Shown: positions 1 to 10,605, counted from the first letter of the stretch. The stretch: 64,000 bases of DNA from Planctomycetota bacterium (GCA_023150565.1 JAKLKR010000005.1:1-64000), one strand, 5' to 3'. The notes: generated from the sequence alone by a model not told the origin. Program-made: numbers and translations.

Positions 1-15
1 CGGCCCGGAGGGCCG
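1..15. repeat. Small perfect hairpin (GGA triloop)
   Basis: A six-base-pair perfect stem with loop GGA lies at the very edge of the window, 23 nt before the first gene. It has the same geometry (short GC stem, triloop) as the hairpin array at 53433-53613. It could be the 3' end of a terminator or repeat array that continues outside the window. Confidence 0.5.
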
Positions 16-38
16 CGCTCCCGGGGTAGGGCACCACC

Positions 39-800
39 ATGCTGCGTGAAGCCTGGTGGTGGCTGAGCACCCCCTGCCCGCCGTGGGCGCGCGGCCTCGG
101 CCTGCTGGCCGAGAGCTGCGCCATCGGCGCCCGCGCCCGGCGCTGCGCCGAGCACTGGGCCGGCCACCGCGCGCGCTGCCAGGAGCTGATCGCCGCCCAT
201 GCCCCGGCCGGCGGCCGGGTGGCGGTGCTGGGCTCGGGCTGGCTGCTCGACGTGCCGGTGGCGGCGCTGGCGGCGCGCTGCGCCACGGTGGCGCTGGTGG
301 ACGCCGTGCATCCGGCGCCGGCCCGCCGGGCCGCACGCGCCCACCCGCGCTTGCGCCTGGTCACCGCCGACCTCTCGGGCGCGGGCCCGGCGCTGTGGGC
401 GGCGCGCGGGGAGCGGCTGCTGCCGGCGGTGCGGCCGCCAGGCTGGGCCGACCTCGGCCTGGAGCCGCCCGACCTGGCGGTGAGCGCACTGCTGCTGTCG
501 CAGCTCCCGCTCGCCCCCCTGGGCTGGCTCGAGCGCCAGGGGGCGGCGCCGGCGCCGGCCGCGCGCGAAGGGTTCCGCGCCGAGGTGCAGCGCGGCCACC
601 TGGCCCTGCTGCGCGCAGCCCGCGCCTGGCTGCTGCTCACCGACGTCAACGCCAACGGTGCGCCGCTGCTCGCCGGGGTCGAGCTGCCCGAGCCGCTGGC
701 GGAATGGGACTGGCCGGTGGCGCCGGCGGGCGAGGCCGGCGCCACCGCGGTGGTGCACCGGGTGCGGGCCTATGCCGGGGGCCAGTCAACCGCGTGCTAG
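39..800 (+). CDS. SAM-dependent methyltransferase-like protein, function unknown
   Basis: A 253-residue protein that looks like a degenerate Rossmann-type methyltransferase. A glycine-rich segment near residue 62 (VAVLGSGWLLDVP) occupies the place of motif I. It is followed by a strand ending in an acidic residue (VALVDAVHP) and a third strand with LVTADLSG. A later PDLAVSALLLSQLPL segment resembles the post-motif region. The N-terminus is rich in Trp, Arg and Ala. I do not recognise a specific family and no substrate can be inferred. The gene ends 54 nt before the rhamnosidase start on the same strand, but a separate promoter-like block precedes that gene, so they need not be cotranscribed. 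Methyltransferase fold is likely; catalytic activity is uncertain because motif I departs from the usual GxGxG. Confidence 0.6.
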   Translation: MLREAWWWLSTPCPPWARGLGLLAESCAIGARARRCAEHWAGHRARCQELIAAHAPAGGRVAVLGSGWLLDVPVAALAARCATVALVDAVHPAPARRAARAHPRLRLVTADLSGAGPALWAARGERLLPAVRPPGWADLGLEPPDLAVSALLLSQLPLAPLGWLERQGAAPAPAAREGFRAEVQRGHLALLRAARAWLLLTDVNANGAPLLAGVELPEPLAEWDWPVAPAGEAGATAVVHRVRAYAGGQSTAC

Positions 801-820
801 CGGAAGCGTCTTTCGTGCGG

Positions 821-846
821 TTGCGCCGAGGTGCGCCGGGTATTTT
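821..846 (+). promoter_or_regulatory. Putative promoter of the rhamnosidase gene
   Basis: TTGCGC (821-826) and TATTTT (841-846) are separated by 14 bp. The -10-like box ends 8 nt before the ATG at 855, with no Shine-Dalgarno in between. This fits the leaderless pattern seen at many starts in this window and supports 855 over the upstream GTG at 831. Confidence 0.5.
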
Positions 847-854
847 ACACCGCC

Positions 855-3269
855 ATGGCCAGAACCCCCCGCCCCGCCCCCCTGCTCGCCGACGGCCTGC
901 CCGCCGGCCACATCCTGCGCGAGGCGCAGTGGATCTGGCCCGGCAACGGCACCTACCTGGTCAACTGCTTCGCCCACTTCCGCCACGACTTCCGCCTGGC
1001 GGCGGTGCCCGGGAAGGCGCCGTTCTTCATCACCGCCGACCAGCACTACCGCCTGTGGGTGAATGGCAGCTACGTCTGCCGCGGCCCGGCGCGCGGCTAC
1101 CAGAAGCACTGGCCGTTCGACGAGGTCGACCTGGCGCCGTTCCTGCGCGCCGGCGCCAACTGGATCGCGGTCGAGGGCTACAACCCCGGGGTGTCGACCT
1201 TCCAGTACCTGCACCAGACCGCCGCCGGCCTGCTCTGCGCCGGACGCTGGGGCGCCACCACCGTGCTCAGCGGCGAGGGCTGGCTGATGCGCCGCGGCCC
1301 GGCCCAGCGCGAATACGTCGCCCGCCATTCGCTGCAGCTCAACTTCCAGGAGCATGTCGACCTGCGCGCCGACGACCGCGCCTGGATCACCGCGCGCAAG
1401 GCCCCCACCGGCTGGAGCCTCGAGCGCCGCCTCTACGAGATGTCGCGCTGCGCCTTCGCCCGCCCGCCCTGGGAAGGGGTCGAGGAGCGCGGCATCCCCC
1501 TGCTCGAGGAGCGCACGGTGGTGCCGCAGCGGGTGGCGGGATCCGCCGCCGGACGCTGCGCCGCGGGCTGGCGCGGCTGGGACAACGTCGCCTGGCCGTT
1601 CTCCGCCGAGGGCAGGGCCGCGCGCTGGAAGGCCGACGGGGTGCGCTGGCGGCGCACGGCGCAGTGGCTCGAGGTGGTGCTGCCGGCGGCCGGGACCGAG
1701 GGCTGGAGCGCGGCCACCATCGACGTGGGCGGCTACACCTGGGCCAGCGCCGAGGTCGAGGTCGCCGGCGCCGCCGGCGGCGAGGTGGTCGACATCCTGC
1801 ACCAGGAGCGCCTGGTGGGCGAGCGCGGCGACCTGCGCAAGCCCGGCGACGGCTGCCTGATCGCGCTCGGCAACCGTCTGACCACCGCCCCCGGCACCTG
1901 CCGCCACGACTTCTACCAGCTGCTCGGCTTCGGGGTGATGACCCTGGTGGCGCGCGGCACCACCCGCGCGCTGACCGTGCGCGTGCGCCTGCGCACCGGC
2001 ATCTACCCCTTCGCCATGCGCGGCCGCTTCGCCTGCGGCGACGCCGTGCTCGACGGCATCGAGGCCGCCTGCGCGCGCACCCAGCGCATCTGCGCCGGCG
2101 ACGCCTACGTCGACACCCCCTGGCGCGAGCAGGCGCAGTGGTGGGGCGACGCGCGCGTGCAGGCCGCCAACACCTTCCACCTCGACGGCGACGCCCGCCT
2201 GCTGGCGCGCGGCATCCGCTCCATCGCCGGCCAGGACGGCCCCGGCGGGCTGACCTACGGCCACGCCCCCACCATCGCCTACAACTGCATCCTGCCCGAC
2301 TTCGCGCTGACCTGGATCCTGACCCTGCGCGACCACTGGTGGCAGACCGGCGACGCCAGCCTGGTGCGCGAGCTGTGGCCGCGGGTCGAGCGCATCCTCG
2401 GCTACTTCGACTCCGACCTCGCCCGCCACAAGTCCGGGCTGCTGCGCCACGACCGCCGCCTGTGGCTGTTCGAGGACTGGTCGACGCTGTGGAAGGGCGA
2501 GGTGCCGACTTTCCTCAACCTGTGGTACCTGCACGCCCTCCAGCAGATCCAGCCGGTCCTGGCCGCCGCCGGCATGCGCCGCGAGGCGGCGGCGATCCGG
2601 CGCCGCAGCGACGCCCACGCCAGGCTCTGCCTGGCCCGGCTGTGGGACCGCAAGCGCCGGCGCTGGCTGGCGGGGCTGGATGCGCCCAAGGGCCAGGAAT
2701 CGGTGCACGACCAGACCCTCGAGCTGCTCAACGGCCTGGTGCCGGCGGCGCACGACGGCCTGGTGCGCGACTTCCTGCTGCCCTTCCTGCGCGGCGAGGC
2801 GGTGCCGGGGCCCAAGCCCTCGGCGTTCTGGTCGTACTACGTGCTGGCCGAGGCCGGCCGCCGCGGCTTCGCCGAGGACTGCCTGGCCTTCATCCGCCGC
2901 CACTGGGAGCCGATGCTGGCCACCGGTACCACCTGGGAGGACTACCAGTGGAAGGAGGACGGCGGCGGCACCGCCAGCCACGCCTGGACCGCGCACCCGT
3001 GCGTGCACTTCCCGCAGATCCTCGCCGGCATCCGCCAGCAGGCCGCGGGCTGGGCCGCGGTCAGCATCGCGCCCCAGCCGATCGCCGGCCTGGACCGCGC
3101 CGAGGCCCTCGTGCCCAGCCCGCGCGGCGACATCACCAGCCGCTGGGAGCGCCGCGGCGACGCCATCCGCCTGAGCGTGTCGGTGCCCAAGGGCGTGAAG
3201 GCGGAGATCCGCCTGGGCAGGCAGCGCAAGCTGCTGCCAACGGGCGGCAGGCTGGTGCTGGAAGGCTGA
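855..3269 (+). CDS. Alpha-L-rhamnosidase-like glycoside hydrolase (GH78 type)
   Basis: An 804-residue enzyme predicted to release terminal alpha-L-rhamnose from glycans. Residues about 40-130 form a jelly-roll domain typical of bacterial rhamnosidase N-termini (WVNGSYVCRGPARGYQKHW). The central and C-terminal part, from about residue 385, is the (alpha/alpha)6 catalytic barrel, beginning with RFACGDAVLDGIEAAC. The diagnostic segment DTPWREQAQWWGD near residue 420 matches the acidic GH78 motif (family form close to DCPQRDERxGWxGD), with Glu in place of one expected Asp. A C-terminal beta domain follows. No signal peptide is visible, so the enzyme may act in the cytoplasm on imported oligosaccharides. 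The ORF track begins at a GTG 24 nt upstream; the promoter-like box ending 8 nt before ATG 855 favours the later start. Confidence 0.8.
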   Translation: MARTPRPAPLLADGLPAGHILREAQWIWPGNGTYLVNCFAHFRHDFRLAAVPGKAPFFITADQHYRLWVNGSYVCRGPARGYQKHWPFDEVDLAPFLRAGANWIAVEGYNPGVSTFQYLHQTAAGLLCAGRWGATTVLSGEGWLMRRGPAQREYVARHSLQLNFQEHVDLRADDRAWITARKAPTGWSLERRLYEMSRCAFARPPWEGVEERGIPLLEERTVVPQRVAGSAAGRCAAGWRGWDNVAWPFSAEGRAARWKADGVRWRRTAQWLEVVLPAAGTEGWSAATIDVGGYTWASAEVEVAGAAGGEVVDILHQERLVGERGDLRKPGDGCLIALGNRLTTAPGTCRHDFYQLLGFGVMTLVARGTTRALTVRVRLRTGIYPFAMRGRFACGDAVLDGIEAACARTQRICAGDAYVDTPWREQAQWWGDARVQAANTFHLDGDARLLARGIRSIAGQDGPGGLTYGHAPTIAYNCILPDFALTWILTLRDHWWQTGDASLVRELWPRVERILGYFDSDLARHKSGLLRHDRRLWLFEDWSTLWKGEVPTFLNLWYLHALQQIQPVLAAAGMRREAAAIRRRSDAHARLCLARLWDRKRRRWLAGLDAPKGQESVHDQTLELLNGLVPAAHDGLVRDFLLPFLRGEAVPGPKPSAFWSYYVLAEAGRRGFAEDCLAFIRRHWEPMLATGTTWEDYQWKEDGGGTASHAWTAHPCVHFPQILAGIRQQAAGWAAVSIAPQPIAGLDRAEALVPSPRGDITSRWERRGDAIRLSVSVPKGVKAEIRLGRQRKLLPTGGRLVLEG

Positions 3270-3282
3270 GGTGCGGAAGGAC

Positions 3283-3340
3283 CTCGACCGCCGCGACGCC
3301 ACGGAATACGAAGAGATTCGACCACGGCGGCGCGGCGGAA
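3283..3340. repeat. Fragments of the CGACGCCACG/CCACGGCGGC repeat family
   Basis: Two fragments lie between the rhamnosidase stop and the GxxExxY cassette. The first (about 3283-3304) matches the left end of the elements at 17261 and 47990. The second (3316-3339) matches the left end of the element at 54804 for about 24 bases. They look like older insertions or remnants beside the intact cassette. Confidence 0.65.
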
Positions 3341-3361
3341 ACATGCCTGGAAGGAGAAGAG

Positions 3362-3874
3362 GGATCACCGCCACGACGCTACGACGCCACGAGGAAAGGG
3401 CCTTGTGAGGTCAGGCGTCGTCGCAGTCGTACGCCGGCTTTGGGATGCGTTCACTGCGGCGTGCGCACAACGCGGCGGATACCGTCTCGTAGCTTCGGCA
3501 CGTTGAAATTGATCAGCAGAGCGAGCTGAAGGCCGGTGATCTTGAGGTAGGTCAGGGCCTGGGCGGTGTGGATCGGGGCAAGGAGATCGACCGCCTTCAA
3601 CTCGACGATCAGGCGTTCGTCCACCAGCAGGTCCAGACGCAGCCCGGCTTCGACTTCGATCCCGTCATATCGGATCGGCACCACCACCTGCCGGCGGTGG
3701 GCAAGGCCGCGTTTGCCCAGCTCATGGCACAGGCACGCCTCGTAAACCGACTCCATCAGCCCCGGCCCCAATTCCCGATGGACGGCAAAGGCTCCGTCGA
3801 TGACAGCTGATGCCAATGCATCTACCACCGGATTCACGTCTTTCCGTGGCGTCGTAGCGTCGTGGCGGTGATCC
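3362..3874. mobile_element. Inverted-repeat cassette carrying GxxExxY
   Basis: The bases at 3362-3391 are the exact reverse complement of 3845-3874, giving perfect 30-bp terminal inverted repeats around a 513-bp unit. The repeats are built from a CCACGACG-like period. The only gene inside is the GxxExxY gene, whose annotated ATG straddles the right end. The same end sequence, without the gene, occurs in short elements at 17258-17390 and 47987-48135. No transposase is present, so movement, if any, would need help in trans. Confidence 0.75.
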
Positions 3875-3876
3875 AT
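3451..3876 (-). CDS. GxxExxY protein (PD-(D/E)XK nuclease superfamily)
   Basis: A 141-residue protein with the signature GPGLMESVYEACL near residues 38-50, which gives the family its name. The later acidic and lysine positions (GLRLDLLVDERLIVELKAV, residues about 79-97) fit the D...ExK core of the PD-(D/E)XK fold. The C-terminus LALLINFN.PKLRDGIRR is typical of the family. The biochemical role of GxxExxY proteins is not established; the fold suggests nucleic-acid cleavage or binding. The first 12 codons are the translated terminal repeat, so the true start may be internal, for example a GTG at codon 14. It lies between the rhamnosidase gene and the Crp/Fnr gene and has no obvious functional neighbour. 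Confidence 0.85.
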   Translation of the reverse strand: MDHRHDATTPRKDVNPVVDALASAVIDGAFAVHRELGPGLMESVYEACLCHELGKRGLAHRRQVVVPIRYDGIEVEAGLRLDLLVDERLIVELKAVDLLAPIHTAQALTYLKITGLQLALLINFNVPKLRDGIRRVVRTPQ

Positions 3877-3892
3877 CTGCTTTGTTCCCTGT

Positions 3893-4573
3893 TCAATACT
3901 CCGGGCCGACCCCGTCGGCCACCGCGCGCAGGGCGAGGGGGTCGGTGACGGTGAAGCCCTCGGCGTCGCGCGCCAGCAGGCCGGCGTCGATCAGGCGGCG
4001 GAGGGTGCGCGAGAGGGTCTCGGGGGTGAGGTTGAGGTGGCTGGCGAGGTGGCGCAGGGCCGAGGGCAGCACCACCCGGCCGTCGACCCCGGCGCTGCGC
4101 TCCAGCAGGTGGCGGGCGAGGCGGCCGGCGGCGTCGCGCAGCACGATGTCCTCGAGCAGGCCGGTGAGGTGGTGCACCCAGGCGCCCATGCCCACCAGCA
4201 GGTCGCGGCACAGGCGGTGGTCGGCGGCGAGCAGCTCCTGCACCTGGGCATCGGGCAGCAGCACCGCGGCGGTGTCCTCGATCACCTCGGCCCAGGCCGG
4301 GCAGGGGAAGCAGCCCAGGCAGGCGACCTCGGCGAAGGTCTGGCCGGGGCCGGCCAGGTGCAGGGTGTGGTCCTTGCCCGAGGGCGCGATCTTGAAGATG
4401 CGCGCCAGGCCGGTGCCGACCACGTAGATGCCGGGGCAGGGGTCGTCCTGGCGGAACACGGTGTGGCCCTTGGCCAGGGACACCGGGCGCGCGATCGCCA
4501 CCAGGGCGCTGCGGGCGGCGGGCTCGACGCGGGCGAACAGGCGGCAACGCTGGATGATGGCGGCTGGTTCCAT
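3893..4573 (-). CDS. Crp/Fnr-family transcription regulator with a Cys cluster
   Basis: A 226-residue regulator. Residues about 15-110 form a cyclic-nucleotide-binding-type beta roll (GHTVFRQDDPCPGIYVVGTGLARIF). A dimerisation helix follows, then a C-terminal winged helix-turn-helix (LRHLASHLNLTPETLSRTLRRLIDAGLL) with the recognition helix usual for Crp/Fnr. In the place where the family normally has a GE-rich effector loop, it carries ACLGCFPCPAW, a CxxCxxC cluster at about residues 82-88. This could bind a metal or an Fe-S cluster and make the protein a redox or gas sensor, but that is inference. The start was set at the Met of MEPAAIIQRC; the long in-frame extension upstream is antisense to hisS and rejected. 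It is divergent from the zinc-ribbon membrane protein, a possible target. Confidence 0.85.
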   Translation of the reverse strand: MEPAAIIQRCRLFARVEPAARSALVAIARPVSLAKGHTVFRQDDPCPGIYVVGTGLARIFKIAPSGKDHTLHLAGPGQTFAEVACLGCFPCPAWAEVIEDTAAVLLPDAQVQELLAADHRLCRDLLVGMGAWVHHLTGLLEDIVLRDAAGRLARHLLERSAGVDGRVVLPSALRHLASHLNLTPETLSRTLRRLIDAGLLARDAEGFTVTDPLALRAVADGVGPEY

Positions 4574-4620
4574 GGGCTGGCGGTCGTACCCCGGGGGCGC
4601 CGGCGGGCCAGGGCCGGCGG

Positions 4621-4647
4621 TTCCCCGCCGCCAGGACGGGCCATCAT
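4621..4647 (+). promoter_or_regulatory. Putative leaderless promoter of the zinc-ribbon protein gene
   Basis: TTCCCC (4621-4626), 15 bp, CATCAT (4642-4647), then 7 nt to the GTG at 4655. The spacing is identical to that at several other starts in the window, which supports the GTG as the start codon. Confidence 0.45.
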
Positions 4648-4654
4648 CGCCGGG

Positions 4655-4972
4655 GTGGATGCGCTGCTGCTCGGCTTCCTGATCTCGGTCCCCGGCCTGA
4701 CGGTGGCGGCGATCGGCTTCGCCCTGCTGCGCCTGTGGCAGCGCCGGCGGCGGCTGGCGCTGGTGCTGGCGCAGAGCTGCAAGGGCTGCGGCGAGCCCTT
4801 CGAGGACGCCCTCGCCGAGTACCTGGGCGCGCCGCCGCCCGAGGAGCTGGCGCGCATGGACCGCTTCCAGCGCCGCTTCGCGGTGTTCCAGGTGCGCTGC
4901 ATGGGCTGCGGCGCGCTCAACACCTGCACCGCCGACGGCACCCCCTACCGGGCGCGCTACGGCGAGGGCTGA
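4655..4972 (+). CDS. Small membrane protein with a zinc ribbon
   Basis: A 105-residue protein. Residues 1-25 are one hydrophobic helix (LLLGFLISVPGLTVAAIGFALL), followed by a basic stop-transfer patch (RLWQRRRR). The cytoplasmic part has two CxxC knuckles, CKGCGEPF and CMGCGALNTC, spaced as in a treble-clef or zinc-ribbon domain. No enzymatic motif is visible; a metal-bound structural or protein-contact role is the most that can be said. It is divergent from the Crp/Fnr gene with 81 bp between starts, and its 3' end overlaps the 3' end of hisS by 16 bp. The GTG start follows a promoter-like block at the spacing seen elsewhere. Confidence 0.6.
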   Translation: MDALLLGFLISVPGLTVAAIGFALLRLWQRRRRLALVLAQSCKGCGEPFEDALAEYLGAPPPEELARMDRFQRRFAVFQVRCMGCGALNTCTADGTPYRARYGEG

Positions 4973-6267
4973 GCCGGCGCTTCCAGCGGCACGCGGTTCT
5001 CGACCCGCTCGCTGCCGCCCAGCACGCGCTCGACCGCCACCCCGGCCTTCACCTCGTTGCCGCCGATGATGTAGAGACGCCCGGCGCCGTCCTGCTCGGC
5101 GCGCTCGATCACGTTCTTGAAGCGCCGGCAGGCGTAGTCGACCACCACCGTGCGGCCCTGGGCGCGCAGGCGGGCGGCGAAGCGGTTGGCGACCGCGAAC
5201 TCCTTGGCCGACATCGGGAACACCACCGCGTCGAGCCCGCGCCCGAGGGCCGGCAGGCGGCCGAGCTCGGCCAGCACCTCGGCGATGGGGATGTCGCCGA
5301 AGCCGAAGCCGACCATCGGGACGGGGCTGCCGCCGAGGGTCTCGGTGAGGCGGTCGTAGCGTCCGCCGCCGGCGATGGCGCGGCGGAAGGTGCCGGCCTG
5401 GGCGAACACCTCCCACACCGTGCCGGTGTAGTAGCTCAGCCCGCGGATCACCGACAGGTCGATGCGCACCAGGTGGGCGATGCCCCAGCTCGCCAGCAGC
5501 TCCATCAGCTCGCGCAGCGCCACCAGGCCGGGATTGTCGGCCGGCACCGCCGCCGCCAGGGCGTCGAGGCCGCGCACATCGAGCAGGCGCAGGATGGCGG
5601 CGCCGCGCTCGCCGTCGACCCCGACCTTGGCCAGCTCGGCGAGGGTGCCCTCGTCGCCGATCTTGTCGCGCTTGTCGATGCACACGCACACCTGGGCGAA
5701 CTGCTCGCCGCGGATGCCGAGCTGCTCGAGGGCGTGGCCCAGCACCTGGCGGTTGGACACCCGCCACACCACCTCGGGCTCGCCGGCGCCGGCATCGACC
5801 TTGAGCCCGACCCGGCGGCACAGCTCGGCCTGGGCCGCCATCAGCTCGGCCTCGGCCGCCACCGAGGCCAGCCCGACGCAGTCCATGTTCCACTGGAAGT
5901 GCTCGCGCTTGCGCCCGCGCTGGGTCTCCTCGTACCGGAAGCACTGCGGGATGGCGAACCAGCGCGCCGGCAGCGGCAGCGAGGCGCCCTTGGCCATCAC
6001 CATGCGCGCCAGCGACGGGGTCAGCTCGGGGCGCAGGGCGACGTGGCGGTCGCCCTTGTCGCGGAAGTCGTAGAGCTGGCGGGTGATCTCGTCGCCGGCC
6101 TTGCGGATGTAGAGCTCGGCGTGCTCGAGCACGCAGGCGTCGTACTCCTCGTAGCCGAAGCTGCGGGCGATGTCGCGGAAGTGCCCGAACAGCCAGCTCC
6201 GGAGGCGCATGTCCTCGGGATAGAAGTCGCGGGTGCCCTTGACGCTCTGCAGTTCGATGATGGCCAT
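4957..6267 (-). CDS. hisS: Histidyl-tRNA synthetase
   Basis: A 436-residue class II aminoacyl-tRNA synthetase that charges tRNA-His. Class II motif 1 is visible at the N-terminus (VKGTRDFYPEDM), and motif 2 near residue 105 (PQCFRYEETQRGRKREHFQWNMD). The histidine A motif (RGLSYYTGTVWEVF, near residue 275) and motif 3 (GGGRYD) follow. The C-terminal about 95 residues are the anticodon-binding domain (VVFPMSAKEFAVANRFAARLR). Length is normal. The track's ORF begins 144 nt earlier, but that extension is the translation of an intergenic repeat; the Met of MAIIELQSVKGTR follows a GGAG Shine-Dalgarno and is the start. Transcribed away from the repeat at 6343. Confidence 0.97.
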   Translation of the reverse strand: MAIIELQSVKGTRDFYPEDMRLRSWLFGHFRDIARSFGYEEYDACVLEHAELYIRKAGDEITRQLYDFRDKGDRHVALRPELTPSLARMVMAKGASLPLPARWFAIPQCFRYEETQRGRKREHFQWNMDCVGLASVAAEAELMAAQAELCRRVGLKVDAGAGEPEVVWRVSNRQVLGHALEQLGIRGEQFAQVCVCIDKRDKIGDEGTLAELAKVGVDGERGAAILRLLDVRGLDALAAAVPADNPGLVALRELMELLASWGIAHLVRIDLSVIRGLSYYTGTVWEVFAQAGTFRRAIAGGGRYDRLTETLGGSPVPMVGFGFGDIPIAEVLAELGRLPALGRGLDAVVFPMSAKEFAVANRFAARLRAQGRTVVVDYACRRFKNVIERAEQDGAGRLYIIGGNEVKAGVAVERVLGGSERVENRVPLEAPAQPSP

Positions 6268-6342
6268 GCTCGCTCCGGGAGGGGCGGCATGGTCGCCGGG
6301 GCGGGCGGCAGGCAACCTGGAGCCCTTGCGAGAGCCGTGGAC

Positions 6343-6466
6343 GGCTCTTCCGGAGCGTCGACGCCCACGTCGACGCCGCGCTGACGCTGCCATGGTCCCA
6401 GATCGGCGCACAGGAGGCTCCGTCGACGTGGACGTCGACGCTCCGAATGCGGCCGTCCGCCATGCT
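6343..6466. repeat. Repeat family B, copy 1
   Basis: A 64-bp block (6343-6406) recurs at 49030-49093 with only three differences. It contains the palindromic core GTCGACG and is followed here by an inverted partner (about 6418-6445) so that the whole can fold back on itself. It lies between the hisS start and the end of the caspase-like gene. No ORF of its own; probably a MITE-like or REP-like element. Confidence 0.75.
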
Positions 6467-6501
6467 CCCGCCTTGGCTTTTCGCCCTCGGGCGGAGCCCC
6501 G

Positions 6502-7503
6502 CTAGCGTTGCTTCCAGGCGCGCTTGCCGGCCTCCTCGACCAGATCGACGTAGACCAGGTTGCCGCGCTCGCCGCCGACGCCGACCTCGCCCAGCGAGGC
6601 CGGGGAACCGTCAGCGCGGCCAGTAAGGAACAGGCCGCGCCAGGACGGCGCGGCGGGGCGGTTGGCGATGCCCTCGAAGGCGCCTATCACCGAGATGGCG
6701 TTGGCGTAGCTGCGGCTCCAGGTGCCCACCCGCCAGGTCGGGTAGTAGCCCAGGCCGTCGCGCATCTCGGCCATCTGGTCGGCGCTGCCGGCCGAGCATG
6801 AGGCGATCACCAGGCAGGCCAGCGGACGCGCCGGACGGGTGCCACCGAAGGTCTCATAGAAGGCCTTGTTGGCGCGCAGGTGCTGGTCGATCGACACCCC
6901 GGCGATGGTCGAACCCTGGCCGTGGCCGAGCAGGAAGACCGCGTCGGGGATGGGCGGCGAGGCCTCCAGCAGGCGGTGCAGGGTGGCGAACACGCCATGG
7001 AACTCGGTGGCGCGCTCCTGGCCGAACTGCACGCACACCGAGGTCTTGCCTCCGCTCCGCAGGGAGGCGTGGTCGACCCCGGGCGCGTCCAGGCGCAGGG
7101 TCTTGACCGTCGGCGCCGCTCCGCGGCCGCCGACCGCCGGGGTGGCGGGGGTGGCGGGGGTGGCGGGGGCCGCCACTGGGCGCTCGCCGGGCTGGTCCGC
7201 AAGGGCTACGCGGCCACGGGGCGCCGCCGGCCGCGGCTCGGCCGCCACCGGTCGGCCCGACCCCGCCGCCTGGGCCTGGCGCTCCGCCTCGGCGGTGGCC
7301 CGCAGGCGCTGCAGCGCAGCCAGGTCGAGACCAGGATCGGCGTCGATCCCGTAACGCTCGCGCAGCTGCCGCTGCAGACGCTGGCGGGCGGCCTGGTCCT
7401 CGGCGGCAGCGGCAGCGGAGGCGCTCCATTCGCGCTCCTGGTCCGCCTGCCATGCCTCGGCCCACCGCCGGCGCAGGACCGCCAGCTCGGTGCCGGCATC
7501 CAC
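6502..7503 (-). CDS. Caspase-like (clan CD) protease-fold protein with coiled-coil N-terminus
   Basis: A 333-residue protein. Residues 1-90 are charged and Ala/Gln-rich and probably coiled coil. A proline/alanine-rich linker with a TPATPATPA run (about 110-135) leads to the C-terminal domain. There, a strand ending in a His-Gly pair (VFLLGHGQGS, near residue 198) and, about 45 residues on, a strand ending in CLVIASCSAGSADQ give the His/Cys dyad layout of caspases, DUF4347 and CHAT domains. No signal peptide is seen. The exact family is not recognised. Reading upstream of the GTG start stays open for about 27 codons with coding character (LGLGERLALIEGLRERFGQ), so the N-terminus may be longer. 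It lies downstream of ppdK on the same strand, beyond a terminator. Confidence 0.6.
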   Translation of the reverse strand: MDAGTELAVLRRRWAEAWQADQEREWSASAAAAAEDQAARQRLQRQLRERYGIDADPGLDLAALQRLRATAEAERQAQAAGSGRPVAAEPRPAAPRGRVALADQPGERPVAAPATPATPATPAVGGRGAAPTVKTLRLDAPGVDHASLRSGGKTSVCVQFGQERATEFHGVFATLHRLLEASPPIPDAVFLLGHGQGSTIAGVSIDQHLRANKAFYETFGGTRPARPLACLVIASCSAGSADQMAEMRDGLGYYPTWRVGTWSRSYANAISVIGAFEGIANRPAAPSWRGLFLTGRADGSPASLGEVGVGGERGNLVYVDLVEEAGKRAWKQR

Positions 7504-7603
7504 CTGCTGGCCGAAGCGTTCGCGCAGGCCCTCGATCAGCGCCAGGCGTTCGCCCAGGCCGAGCGGCGATGCGCATCGCCCGCCAGCCTACCGCACCGGC
7601 AGG

Positions 7604-7644
7604 CTGAAAACAACGCACCCCCGGAGGGGACCTCCGGGGGTGCG
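7604..7644 (-). terminator. Rho-independent terminator of ppdK
   Basis: A perfect 14-bp GC stem (7614-7627 with 7631-7644) with a three-base loop is followed, reading on the minus strand, by a TTGTTTTC tract. It lies 30 bp past the ppdK stop and is the clearest intrinsic terminator in the window. Confidence 0.88.
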
Positions 7645-7674
7645 CGACGTCCGTTCAGCGACGTTCAGGCGGGA

Positions 7675-10443
<2,769 letters not shown>

Positions 10444-10523
10444 GATCCGCTCCTGAATGGGGAGTTGGTGGGGATGGGTGATCTGGTGCCGCAGGCGTTG
10501 GCCACGCCGGTCGCGGGGCCGGC

Positions 10524-10550
10524 AGACTAGAACCCGCGCCGTGCGGTCAA
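10524..10550 (-). promoter_or_regulatory. Putative ppdK promoter
   Basis: On the minus strand TTGACC (10545-10550) and TAGTCT (10524-10529) are 15 bp apart. The -10-like box is 80 nt upstream of the ATG, leaving a normal leader with a Shine-Dalgarno, unlike the leaderless starts elsewhere. Confidence 0.5.
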
Positions 10551-10605
10551 CGCATGGCCTGGGTGCGGGCGCCGTATAGGGGACGCGGGCGTCTGATCCG
10601 CCCGT

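Noticed and set aside
786-3374. Long antisense ORF of 862 aa opposite the rhamnosidase gene
   Set aside because: GC-rich codon structure leaves mirror frames open; its translation is low-complexity and the sense frame has clear GH78 motifs.
6268-6411. N-terminal extension of hisS in the ORF track
   Set aside because: It translates repeat family B. The same peptide-like string appears opposite the copy at 49030, and the family N-terminus begins at MAIIELQSVKGTR.
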